Shown here: positions 36,640 through 46,375 of the stretch, in pieces | Layout: every line of letters begins with the position of its first letter | How positions within the stretch are numbered: position 1 is the stretch's first letter | From: Posidonia oceanica | Taxonomy: Eukaryota > Streptophyta > Magnoliopsida > Alismatales > Posidoniaceae | Length of the DNA stretch: 64,000 bases | Assembly (NCBI GenBank): GCA_037176725.1 | Contig: JAZBRS010000026.1 | Span: 57,018,501-57,082,500, forward strand | Direction of reading: 5' to 3' | Position numbers and translations under genes: made by a program | Notes under the pieces: generated by a model | Database searches by the model: none | What the model was told of the DNA's origin: nothing | The model's input: the letters and a program-made list of their open reading frames with translations, nothing else

Positions 36640-38000
36640 CCAGCCATTCCCAGAGACCTCACTAACATTACCAGTGCAGGAATTCTGGGATCAACTGACT
36701 ACCAAGCCGCAGCGCCGACAGAGGATTGGGTGTGTGTTGAGGACTACTACTCGGATGAGGAGCAGTCTGATGCAACAGAGGCAGTCCCAATTAGTTCAGC
36801 AGAAACAGTGGTCAGAGCAGAGGCCCCACAGTCAATTTATTCAGCTCTCCCTCTGGCAGAAACAACAGGCAGTTCAGCAGGCCCTGTGGCAAAAGCAAGT
36901 TCTCATCCTTTTCCAGCCACACCAGCTTCTCAAGAAAAGTCAGCAGCAGTGCAGGAGTCAGAGACACTCCTCTTGGCAGAACCAAGCATGCTACCAGCGG
37001 TCACTGCAACATCAGTGCCACTGCCCCCATCTCTGGAGGGGCAGTCCATCAACTCAGTCGGCAGCGTGGCCCAGCCTGCTCCCTCAGCATCATCTTCAGG
37101 AATGCAGTTGGCCCAGTCCGCTCCGCATTCTCCTGACGACCCGCAGCAGCTCTCGTGGCAAGACCCTATGGCGTCAGAGGCTGCGCTCTCTCAGTTACGG
37201 CCCGATACAAAAGGCCAACTAAGCACTACACTCTCCGGGCCCTTGAGCCCTCCAAGGAGCACCCCTGTTTACTCTTCCGCAGTGACCCTGGAAGCTTATC
37301 CATCAGTAGCACCGCTAGCTTGTCTATTTGGGCCATCTACATCAGAGTTGCCACCATCAGACGCGCCCGTGAACCAGATCATGCAGACCCCAAGGGCGGC
37401 GATCCATCTTGCAGCCGGGCCAGTGCTGCAGGCCCCCGGCGCCTACTACGTCGACTCCCCCTCAGACGAGGAAGAAGGAGTGGCGATAGAAGCCCAGGTC
37501 GATTCTTGGATGTCCGACTTAGAGCTACTCTATCAAGAACAGATCAAGTCAATAGCAGAAGACCTGGCAGAGCATCAAGCTGCAGAAAGGAAAGGAAAAG
37601 CCGTAGTTACGGATCCTTCTCTGCAAGAGGACCATGCTTCTATCATGGTCCTAGAAGACTCAGCAATGCCGGACTCCCCTAGACCAGATGAGCTCATCAC
37701 TCTTCAACCAGAAGGTGGGTCTAGGTGGTTTGTACAACCCATGCCTCACCAGAGTAACATATCGAGCGGCAGTGACCAGATCAGCCGCCAGTCCGGCATA
37801 TCCTCCACGAGCACACTAGAAGACCCAGAGGGAGGAGCATCAGCAGTAAATGCAGCAATAGCAGAGCAGAATGCCTCAGCAGCCTCAGCAGGACAGTCTG
37901 CAGAGCAGTCAGTAGTATCAGCAGCAGAATCAGCAGAGCACTCAGCAGAGTCAGTCAGGCCAGAGCAAACAGTAGAAGGAGTTGCTAGGACGGAGGTCGC
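36640..38000 (+). other. Low-complexity linker between protease and RT (copy C)
   Basis: About 450 residues rich in Ser, Ala, Gln, Glu and Pro, with runs such as AVQESETLLLAE and SAEQSVVSAAESAEHSAES. It differs in length and detail from copy B (22350-23750) but has the same composition. It contains acidic islands (DSPSDEEEG). No domain is recognised. Ogre elements carry an intron between protease and RT; here the frame is open through the whole stretch. Confidence 0.65.
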
Positions 38001-38547
38001 GCACCGAGGCTACAAGAATACTCGAGTAAGCGTGACCATCCTGAAGCGTCACCAGGGCCAAGCAGCAGAACACATACACTCTTTCAGCATTGCAAGTCCT
38101 TCTTTCGAGAAAGAGATCCTCTCAGAACTTGTTGCTTATGGAGAAGAGGACGATACGGGCATAGATGAGACTGACGAACCTTTGCCCGAGTTCCGGCCCT
38201 ATGACGACGACCCAGAAGGCCCCAACCTCCATGTCGAAGAAGAAACGGAGGTTGTCAACATCGGCACAGCTGAGGAAGTCAGAGAAGTTTGCATCAGTGC
38301 CCAGCTGTCCACCCAGGTTCGAGCAGAATTCATCGCATTCCTGAAAGAATATGCGGATGTCTTCGCCTGGAGTTATGAAGATATGGTCGGCCTTGACATA
38401 GAGATAGTGGTGCACAATCTGCCCTTAAATCCGGATGCCAAGCCAGTAAAGCAGAAATTGAGAAGATGGCGACCGCAGTGGCTGCTCATGATCAAAGAAG
38501 AGATAATGAAGCAGCTTGGAGTCAACTTTCTGAAGGTCGTTCTTTAT

Positions 38548-39110
38548 CCTGAATGGCTGGCAAACATTGTACCTGTGCCCAAGAAAGATGGCCGAATCCG
38601 GATCTGCATCGACTATAGGGACCTGAACAAGGCAAGTCCCAAGGACGACTTTCCATTGCCCCACATTGACGTCCTAGTCGACAATACAGCGGGCCACAAA
38701 ATGCTCTCCTTCATGGACGGCTTTTCTGGATACAATCAGATCAAAATGGCAGAAGAGGACATGGAAAAGACCTCATTCATCACCCCTTGGGGAGTCTTCT
38801 GCTACCAAGTCATGCCGTTCGGCCTAAAAAATGCTAGTGCAACCTATCAGAGGGCCATGACTGCATTATTCCACGACCTCATGCACCAAGAAGTGGAGGT
38901 CTATGTAGACGATATGATCGCCAAAACCAAAGAGCCCGAGGATCATCTTGCCTGTCTCAGAAAGCTCTTTGACCGTCTACGGAAGTACAAGCTGCGCCTA
39001 AATCCCAAGAAGTGCGTATTCGGGGTGTCTTCTGGCAAATTGCTCGGCTACATTGTTAGCCAAAGGGGGATTGAGGTGGACCCGTTGAAAGCACAAGCCA
39101 TCGTGGACAT
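38548..39110 (+). other. RT: Reverse transcriptase domain (copy C)
   Basis: The core blocks are in order: YPEWLANIVPVPKKDG, CIDYRDLNKASPKD, FMDGFSGYNQIKM, QVMPFGLKNASATYQ, the catalytic YVDD (38902-38913) and LGYIVSQRGIEVDP. All are intact in copy C. In copy B a stop replaces the Trp of FITPWGVF just before the PFGLKNA block. Confidence 0.92.
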
Positions 39111-39279
39111 GCCACCCCCTAGAACTGAAAACGAAGTCAGAAGTCTGCTTGGGCGTTTACAATTTATCAGTCGCTTCATTGCACAGCTTACGCCCATCTG
39201 CGAACCCATATTCAAGCTCTTAAAGAAGAATGCGCAGATTCACTGGAGCGAGGAGTGTCAGGCTGCATTTGCCAAGATC

Positions 39280-39700
39280 AAGCAGCTGTTGATCAAGCCT
39301 CCTGTCCTGGTCCCGCCTACGCCGGGGAGACCTTTACTTCTCTACCTTTCTACCACGCAGCATTCCATGGGCGCCGTCTTGGGCCAACATGACGAATCTG
39401 GTAGGAAGGAGCGCGCCATCTACTACCTGAGCAAGAAATTTAATGAATGTGAAGCCAGGTACACAACACTAGAGAAGACTTGCTTGTCACTTGTCTGGGC
39501 TGCACAGAAGCTGAGACACTACATGATGGCATACCCAGTGCAGCTCTTATGCCGGCACGATCCCATCAAATTCCTCTTCCAGAAGCCGGCCATGGCGGGC
39601 AGATGTGCTAAGTGGCAGGTGTTATTGTCTCAGTACGACATCACCTTCGTCACACAGAAATCCATGAAGGGACAAGCAATGGCAGACCATCTTGCTGACC
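39280..39700 (+). other. RH: First (gypsy-type) RNase H, catalytically degenerate
   Basis: The fold is recognisable (LLLYLSTTQHSMGAVLGQ, ERAIYYLSKKFNECEARY, TLEKTCLSLVWAAQKLRHY, LLCRHDPIKFLF). The first catalytic Asp, normally in a TDAS-like motif, is Ser (39349-39351), in both copy B and copy C. Loss of activity here is expected in elements that carry a second, archaeal-type RNase H. Confidence 0.8.
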
Positions 39701-39807
39701 TCCCTCTGCCTGAATACCAACCCCTCCAGACGCAGTTCCCTGATGAAGACATTCTCTTTGCAATGGAGGACTCTGAGCAGAAAAATCCTGAAGAAGCAGA
39801 GGAATGG

Positions 39808-40200
39808 CAGCTCTACTTTGATGGTGCAGTCAACAAGAAGGGCCGAGGCGTAGGCGCCGAGGCGTAGGCCACGCCCCAAGGACAGATGACTCCTTTCGCG
39901 AGGAAGCTGACTTTCACCTGCACAAACAACGAAGCAGAATACGAAGCATGCATCCTGGGGTTGAAAGTCGCCCTCGAGCATGAGGCGCAGAAGCTGCATG
40001 TGCACGGCGATGCCATGCTGGTAATTTCTCAAGTGAACGGCGAATGGAACACAAAAGATCCCAAGCTTGTGCCGTATCACGAACACCTGCTGAGGTTGAT
40101 GGAAGAATTCAAGAGCATCCGCTTCACATACCTGAACAGAGCAAAGAACGCGTATGCAGACGCACTAGCAACTCTGGCATCCTGGCTCACTATATCAGAA
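39808..40200 (+). other. aRH: Second (archaeal-type) RNase H, carrying a stop
   Basis: The motif WQLYFDGAVNKKGRGVGA has its catalytic Asp at 39820-39822. NNEAEYEACILG supplies Glu (39937-39939), HGDAMLVISQ Asp (40009-40011) and YADALATLAS Asp (40159-40161), so all four metal ligands are encoded. In copy C a local copy of GCCGAGGCGTAGGC replaces the sequence present in copy B, adds one codon and creates TAG at 39865-39867. Copy B has no stop at that position. This domain defines the Tat clade. Confidence 0.88.
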
Positions 40201-40439
40201 GACAGCACTGTGGATGTATCAGTCACTCGCATTGAACAGCCTGCATACTGCATGAGCATAGAAGAAGCGGATCCTGCACAGGGGCAGCCCTAGTATCAGG
40301 ACATAAAATCTTTCCTGGAGTCTGGTAACTTTCCTCCTGATACCACGGCAGCAGACAAGAGAACTTTGGCACGTCTGGTGTCAAAGTATGTGTTAGGGGC
40401 CGGGCAGCTGTACCGAAGGTCATACAATCAGATGCTACT

Positions 40440-41529
40440 GCGCTGCCTGAACAAATCAGAGGCTGACACGCTGATGCTTCAAGTGCATGCGGGGACCTGT
40501 GGCCCGCACATGAACGGCGTTCTCCTAGCCAAGAAGATCATGCTGCAAGGTTATTTCTGGCAGACCATGGAAGCCGACTGCTGCCGGTTCGTGCGTAGAT
40601 GCCACAACTGTCAGATTCATGGTAACTTCATCAAGGCCCCTCCACATCAGCTGCACAACATGTCCTCGCCATGGCCTTTCTCCACCTGGGGGATCGATGT
40701 CATTGGCGCCATCCACCCTGCTGCTTCAAATGGTCATCGTTACATTCTGGTAGCGATCGATTACTTTACCAAGTGGGTGGAAGCAGCCTCTTACAAGACA
40801 GTCACCGCCGCGGCAACAGAAAAATTTATCAGAAACAATATTGTTGCCTGATATGGGGTCCCGTACTCTGTCATCTCTGATAACGGCTCAAACTTCATTG
40901 CCAAAAGGATCGAAGAATACCTGCAAAGTCTCAGAATCAAGCACCATCGATCCTCGCCTTATCGGCCTCAGATGAACGGAGCAGTGGAGTCTGCAAACAA
41001 GAACATTGTCAAGATTCTGAAGAAAATGGCAGAAATCCACAAGGATTGGCCCGACAAGCTCCCGTACGCGCTCTGGGCGTACAGGACATCAATCCGGACC
41101 TCTACAGGAGCCACCCCGTACTCTCTGGTGTACGGCATGGAAGCGGTGTTACCTGTTGAAGTGGAGATCCCCTCTCTGCGGATCCTGCGGGAAGCTGAGT
41201 TGGAAGAAGCAGAATGGGTCGAAGACCACTGCATCCAACTGAACTTGATTGATGAGCGCAGATTGCAAGCCATGCACAACGCTCACTGCTATTAGAAGCG
41301 GATGGCCAGAGCATTCTTGAAGAAGGTCCAGCCCAGAAGCTTCCAGCCAGGGGACCTTGTCTTGCGCGCCATTCACTTGCCGGACGGTCGAGGGAAATTC
41401 CGACCCAATTGGCGTGGCCCCTTTGTGGTCAAGCAGATCTTTTCGGGAGGCGCTGTAACCCTTGAAGATATGGACCAGGTCGAGCAGTCTGAGCCCGTCA
41501 ACCTCTGCTATTTGAAGAAGTACTATCAG
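40440..41529 (+). other. INT: Integrase domain (copy C), with two nonsense codons
   Basis: The zinc-binding part is VHAGTCGPH ... CHNC. The catalytic triad is Asp 40696-40698 (WGIDVIG), Asp 40879-40881 (SDNG) and Glu 40987-40989 (NGAVES); the last two are 35 residues apart, the DX35E spacing. The C-terminal part has the FQPGDLVLR and WRGPFVV blocks. TGA at 40849 and TAG at 41293 are C-to-T type changes relative to copy B. There is no chromodomain. Confidence 0.9.
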
Positions 41530-41532
41530 TAG

Positions 41533-43059
41533 CCGAAAGCGGCCCCGTTGCGGATGCCCTTCTCCCACCTACACTTGCATTTTCATTCTCGCCTTTTTGC
41601 TTCATCTCCTTTCAAATCATAATCGTCATTCTTTCAACTCTTGCGACTCTCTGTTTCAAATCATCATCGTCATCCTTTCAACTCTTGCATCCCTATTCAA
41701 ATCATCATCGTCATTCTCTCAAGCATTGCATCTTGAGCCCGGTGATGACAACCGGAAGTGCTTGCCTGCTCTGGAAAGAGTCACCCTACCTCACCTGGCA
41801 CTACATAGATGACTTAGCAAGTGAGGGAGCCACCACCAATTAGGACGGGCGAACTGCCCAATCTCACAAGGACATACACCTCTGAGGGAGAAAAAATGTT
41901 AGGATGTGAGCTTGAAAAAAAAAGTGAGAATAGACATCTAGATTTGGGCTCCTCAAAGGGACAGAAGACGAAGACAGAAGCCGGCCCTAGAGATAGGGGT
42001 GTGCAGTCTAACCCTGCTCCTTCCACCCATCACACAGCAAACCCAAAATCTGAATCCATTACATTTCAAGCACCCTTCTTTTGCCACCAGAATGGGGATA
42101 GCAAAAGCCTAAAAAAAAAAAAAAAAAAAAAAGAGAAATCTAAAAAAGAAAAAAAAGAAAAAAGAGATAGAACAAAAACAAAAACAAAAAAGGAGAAAAG
42201 CAAGCAAAACAAAAAAAGAGGAGAAGAAAAAGGGCAAAGGTAGCCCGAAAAGCACAGGCACCGTTATCCCCCATACTTTACTAAGAGATCCCCAGCATGT
42301 CAAGCCTGAAAAGGGGGTCTACCACATCCTCCCAAGAGCAAACACATACCTTCTCCCAGCTAGGGGCAGAGAAAGACTGCATACCTATGAGGGAGAAACC
42401 TTTCAAAAAAAAGAAAGAGCTGAAAGAATAGGTGTAGGTCCTGAGAGTGCAGCCAGTAGCCTGTCCTCACCACATCACCACCTGTATAATGCCAACGACC
42501 TGTTCCGGAGCGCCACCAATAAGCCGAGAGTCTAAGTAGGGCCCAGTGAGTCAAGGACCACTCCCTTCCTCTGCAGCAGGCACCAAAGCACTCCGTACGC
42601 TGAGGGCATTCAAGCATCCACCCAAGCATATCCATCCATTCAAACATACTTAGTCATCCAATAATATTCATCCACATAAGCATATCACTAGCATCCTGCA
42701 TTCATGCATCTTCCTTCTTTCCTTTCCCCTTCCGCCAATCCCTCCGCTCTGCAACACGCTCAGGCCCTGAGACAGTACTCTTCCCCAGCAGAGGCACATC
42801 GGCGACACTCAAGCTGCGCCAGTCCACATCCCCTGCCGGCCCTCGCCCCCGCTTTTCACCAGACTGCTGCCAATTCCCTTTATTCACTTGTGCTTAACTG
42901 CTATGTTCTGTTATCAACTGCTGAATGCATATGGAACTACACTTTCAGTCTCAGCTTCTGCTTGTTGTCAAAGATTATATGCCTGCGAGATCTGACTGTT
43001 TATTGATAGCAGGTACCTCAAGCCTTGCAGCAATCAGCCTGTCTTCTGCAACCAGTGCA
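41533..43059 (+). other. Spacer between pol and the 3' ORF (copy C)
   Basis: 1.5 kb aligning with 55748-57249 of copy B. It holds TCATCATCGTCAT-type repeats (41600-41730), an A-rich stretch (42105-42240) and CATCCAAGCATA-like repeats (42610-42700). A frame beginning GTG at 41821 is open through the A-run in both copies, but most differences between copies alter amino acids, so I do not call it a gene. TTTATTGATAGCAG at about 43001-43014 is a possible splice acceptor just upstream of the 3' ORF and is kept in copy B. Confidence 0.55.
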
Positions 43060-44262
43060 ATGGGTTTTCCTACTCTGTTGACTCCCGCACACTGCTCGGA
43101 AACCCTGCGAGAATGGATCAGCAGGCTCACTCTACAAGACTGTGAAAAGTTGCGCCTGTGGGGCATACCAACTAAGCTGCTAAAGGCTGCTGATGTGGAG
43201 GTCAGCCGCCACCTTCTGTGTGCCGCCGCGAGATTCTGGAAGCCGGCGCATCATGTCTTCCGTTTCAACAAGACTGAGCTGACACCTACACTGGAAGAGG
43301 TGCGTCGGATCTGCGGCTTTTCAAAGATCTTGGGGCCGCCTGTCTTCATGAGGCGCGACGGATATCTCCGAGTCCTGAACCAACTGACTGGACTCTCCAC
43401 TCAAGCTTGCCAACAAAAGCTAATCTGCACCAGTGGACAAGAGCCTATGCTTCGCCTTGCACACTTTGATGAAATCTTGAACAAGCGTGCTGACCTCGGA
43501 GATGAGCTGTGGCTCCAAGGATTCGTCATCCGCTTTCTGGGCGAACTAATCTTTACTCATGGCCGACTGACAGTGGCCATCGAGGTCGCAGAGATTGCAC
43601 TAGCTGTGGTGACCCAGCATATAGACCTGGCACCAGTTGTCTTGGCAGAGACTTATCGTGGGCTGGACCGCATTTCTCATCGCTGCCGCCACTTCCACGG
43701 TTGCGGAGCACTTATACAAGTCTGGCTGATCGCGCACTTAGAAATGGACTTTCTGCGCCCTCAAGAACACGCCTTCGAAGCCTACTGCAGTAGCGCCCGT
43801 ACCAGAGCAGACAAGAGCGTCAAAGACGAATACGAGAGGCTGTCAGCATTGACTGACGACGCTGTGATCTGGCGCATCATTCCCTCTGCAGCAGAGCCAT
43901 TCACAATCTTCTTCAGCGCGCGTGACACGCGGCTGATCATTCTTCCAGGCTTCACAGCAGGCGTAGAGTACCATCCAATCAGGGTCATGCGCCAGTTCGG
44001 CTTCCAGCAGGGCGCCTTCATCGACAGTACAGCGCCCGAGCTTCTACAGACTTATCCTCTCAGCACCACTGCCCCAACCAAGAAGCTTGCTAGTCTGATG
44101 CAGCATGGGGTCCAATCTACAGACGTTGCAGCTGTGAGAGGTACTGGATGCACTTCTGATTATGAAGCAGAAGTCCGACAGCTCTGGCCAATCACTGAAG
44201 TCCCGCCAGGCGGCCCCTTGTTCCCCGACTCCAAGCAGCCGAAGAAGGCCTGGGTTGACTAG
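43060..44262 (+). CDS. Plant-mobile-domain-like 3' ORF (400 aa), intact
   Basis: The start is the ATG of MGFPTLLTP. The frame is open about 135 bases further upstream, but that part is not kept in frame in copy B, while this ATG is. The protein resembles plant mobile domain / DUF7745-type proteins: an N-terminal helix pair, ELTPTLEEVRRICGF, LRLAHFDEI, a middle part (RFLGELIFTHGRLTVAIEVA, APVVLAETYRGLDRI) and HGCGALIQVWLIAHLEMD. I base this on remembered family patterns; the function of such domains is not established. It has no transmembrane segment or signal peptide. Differences from the copy B protein fall mostly at third codon positions, which suggests selection on the protein. It is the only intact long ORF of copy C. 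A separate or spliced transcript seems necessary. A polyA-type AATAAA follows at 44352. Confidence 0.75.
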   Translation: MGFPTLLTPAHCSETLREWISRLTLQDCEKLRLWGIPTKLLKAADVEVSRHLLCAAARFWKPAHHVFRFNKTELTPTLEEVRRICGFSKILGPPVFMRRDGYLRVLNQLTGLSTQACQQKLICTSGQEPMLRLAHFDEILNKRADLGDELWLQGFVIRFLGELIFTHGRLTVAIEVAEIALAVVTQHIDLAPVVLAETYRGLDRISHRCRHFHGCGALIQVWLIAHLEMDFLRPQEHAFEAYCSSARTRADKSVKDEYERLSALTDDAVIWRIIPSAAEPFTIFFSARDTRLIILPGFTAGVEYHPIRVMRQFGFQQGAFIDSTAPELLQTYPLSTTAPTKKLASLMQHGVQSTDVAAVRGTGCTSDYEAEVRQLWPITEVPPGGPLFPDSKQPKKAWVD

Positions 44263-44351
44263 GCCCTTGTGCGACCATCATGTGGTCTTCTTTCAATTTG
44301 TGCTGTGCTTTTCTGGCCTGCCTCAGGCATTGTACTTATCAAGATCATATC

Positions 44352-44357
44352 AATAAA
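44352..44357 (+). promoter_or_regulatory. AATAAA after the 3' ORF (copy C)
   Basis: A canonical polyadenylation hexamer 90 bases after the 3' ORF stop. Copy B has AATGAA at the corresponding place. It could end a short transcript for the 3' ORF or be chance. Confidence 0.3.
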
Positions 44358-44540
44358 AACTGTTTCTGCTTTCTGCTTGCACATCAAGACTCTTTGCTGC
44401 ATTGCATATCATCATCATCATTATCTTGGGCCCTCTAATCAGACTTGCAGACATCCCAGCGCGGCGAAGTCCTCAGCACCCAATCCGGAGCCCAGAGCAT
44501 CTGCAGGCCCGCGACACTCAGCTCCGCTGTCCGGCATCCC

Positions 44541-45094
44541 CAGTTGGTCGCCCCCAGCTGGACCACCATCCTCTACGGGCTGGCACCCCAAACTGCCCGG
44601 CGAAAGGTCCGTCAACCTGTTATCCTCCTCAGCTGTTCATCCTCAGCTGAGTCCCTCGTGGGCTGGCACCCCAAACTGCTCGGCGATGGGTCCGTCAATT
44701 TATCATCCATCCACTCGCCTATCTGTCCTTGCATCCTGATGCCAGGGGCGTACCGACCATCCCCTGGTATCATCCTGATACCAGGGGCATCTTTTGGTCG
44801 CCCGGTGGTATCATCCCCAGTTGGTCGCCCCCAGCTGGACCACCATCCTCTACGGGCTGGCACCCCAAACTGCCCGGCGAAAGGTCCGTCAACCTGTTAT
44901 CCTCCTCAGCTGTTCATCCTCAGCTGAGTCCCTCGTGGGCTGGCACCCCAAACTGCTCGGCGATGGGTCCGTCAACCTATCATCCATCCACTCGCCTATC
45001 TGTCCTTGCATCCTGATGCCAGGGGCGTACCGACCATCCCCTGGTATCATCCTGATACCAGGGGCATCTTTTGGTCACCCGGTGGTATCATCCC
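44541..45094 (+). repeat. Two near-identical 278-bp direct repeats rich in hairpins
   Basis: Copies 44541-44818 and 44819-45094 differ at very few bases. Each contains CCAGTTGG-6 nt-CCAGCTGG, CTCAGCTG-8 nt-CAGCTGAG and CCCCTGGTAT-7 nt-ATACCAGGGG (44761-44787 and 45038-45064). A degenerate third part follows to about 45310, with repeated words such as GGCTGGCACCCCAAACTG. Copy B has only one unit of this type, so the duplication is recent and specific to copy C. Confidence 0.85.
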
Positions 45095-45314
45095 CAGCTG
45101 ATCATCCCCAGCTGAGTACTCTTCTCGGTTGGTCACCCCAGCTGAGTCCCCAGCTGATCGCCCTCAGCTGAATCCCTTGCGGGCTGGCACCCCAAACTGC
45201 TCGGCGAAAGGTCCGTCAACCTGACACTTCTCTCGGCTGGTCACCCCAGCTGAGTCCCTAGCTGATCGCCCTCAGCTGAATCCCTTGCGGGCTGGTACCC
45301 CAAACTACTCGTCT

Positions 45315-45469
45315 GACAAGCACGACACTCTTGTCATCACTCTCTGCTTTCGATGCCATGGATGCGCTGGCCAACCCCTGGTGTCATCTCGACACCAGGG
45401 GCATCTTTTGATCGCCCCACGGTATCATTCTCTCCCCCTTCCCCCTATGACGTTCCTGGCGTCATAGGG
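45315..45469 (+). other. Three strong hairpins (copy C)
   Basis: GACAAG-9 nt-CTTGTC (45315-45335), CCCCTGGTGT-7 nt-ACACCAGGGG (45375-45401) and CCCTATGACG-7 nt-CGTCATAGGG (45443-45469) are all perfect. Copy B has the same three with changes that keep pairing: GACAGG/CTTGTC (one G-U), the CCCCTGGTGT stem unchanged with a different loop, and a third stem with one G-C pair turned to A-U and one C-G turned to U-G. Confidence 0.85.
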
Positions 45470-45484
45470 ATGGTTTCTTCTCAT

Positions 45485-45649
45485 CATTCCCTTACCCCTT
45501 CTTTGCCGGCCGATAAGTCCGATATCTTATCATTCTCATCATTCCCTTACCCCTTCTTTGCCGGCCGATAAGTCCGATATCTTATCATTCTCATCATTCT
45601 CTTACCCCTTCTTTGCCGGCCAATAAGTCCGATATCTTATCATTCTCAT
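45485..45649 (+). repeat. Three copies of a 55-bp repeat
   Basis: The copies start at 45485, 45540 and 45595. Each holds CTTTGCCGGCCGATAAG and the hairpin GATAAG-8 nt-CTTATC. A further copy of the GATAAG hairpin occurs at about 46385, after the next array. Copy B has the same unit scattered through 59250-59720. Confidence 0.85.
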
Positions 45650-46375
45650 CATTCCCTCATCCCCTCTTTAGCTTAATTTCTCATCATGATCTCATCTCCC
45701 TCTTTAGCTTAATTTCTCATCATGATCTCATCCCCTCTTTAGCTTAATTTCTCATCATGATCTCATCTCCCTCTTTAGATTAATTTCTCATCATTACCTC
45801 ATCCCCTCTTTAGCTTAACTTCTCATCATTACCTCATCCCCTCTTTAGCTTAATTTCTCATCATGATCTCGTCCCCCCTTTAGCTTAATTTCTCATCATG
45901 ATCTCATCCCCTCTTTAGCTTAATTTCTCATCATGATCTCATCTCCCTCTTTAGCTTAATTTCTCATCATGATCTCGCCCCCTCTTTAGCTTAATTTCTC
46001 ATCATGATCTCGTCCCCTCTTTAGCTTAATTTCTCATCATGATCTCACCCCCCTCTTTAGCTTAATTTCTCATCATGATCTCATCTCCCTCTTTAGATTA
46101 ATTTCTCATCATGATCTCATCCCCTCTTTAGATTAATTTCTCATCATGATCTCATCCCCTCTTTAGCTTAATTTCTCATCATTATCTCATCCCCTCTTTA
46201 GCTTAATTTCTCATCATTATCTCATCCCCTCTTTAGCTTAATTTTCTCATCATGATCGCGTCCCCTCTTTAGCTTAACTTCTCATCATGACCTCATCCCC
46301 TCTTTAGATTAATTTCTCATCATGATCTCACCCCCCTCTTTAGCTCAACTTCTCATCATTACCTCATCCCCTCTT
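45650..46375 (+). repeat. About 20 copies of a 35-bp minisatellite
   Basis: The unit has the words CTCTTTAGCTTAATTTCTC and ATCATGATCTCATCCC, a period of 35-36 bases and point variants (ATTA for CTTA, CATTACC for CATGATC). Most units contain the 8-bp palindrome ATCATGAT. Copy B has a related but different array at 59175-59905. This matches the hypervariable 3' UTR minisatellites known for the Tat/Ogre lineage. Confidence 0.85.

Larger units (their letters stand above)
32775..41532 (+). pseudogene. gag-pol: Copy C gag-pol polyprotein (gag-PR-RT-RH-aRH-INT), interrupted
   Basis: The first in-frame ATG (MAQYVSEPPF) is at 32775 and aligns with the gag ATG of copy A. The frame stays open to 35811. 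A 2-bp loss in a GT run (GTGTCCC here, GTGTGTCCC in copy B) shifts it, and the next frame then runs to 39867. Stops follow at 39865-39867 (TAG, from a local duplication), 40291-40293 (TGG to TAG), 40849-40851 (CGA to TGA) and 41293-41295 (CAG to TAG). The natural stop is 41530-41532. Allowing for the 2-bp loss, the length equals 2919 codons, long for a gypsy polyprotein because of a low-complexity linker. The domains are given as separate entries. A single gag-pol frame with two RNase H modules is typical of the Tat lineage. Confidence 0.93.

Noticed and set aside
41821..42243. GTG-started frame after pol (140 aa in copy C, 231 aa in copy B)
   Set aside because: Crosses a variable A-run, changes frame between copies, and most base differences alter the amino acid; no ATG at the start.
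44429..45171. Frames over the 278-bp repeats (160 and 125 aa)
   Set aside because: Only open because the repeat length and composition avoid stops; no ATG context or family match, and the region is hairpin-structured.
45650..46375. CRISPR-like array
   Set aside because: Units are contiguous with no unique spacers, and the setting is a plant retrotransposon; it is a minisatellite.
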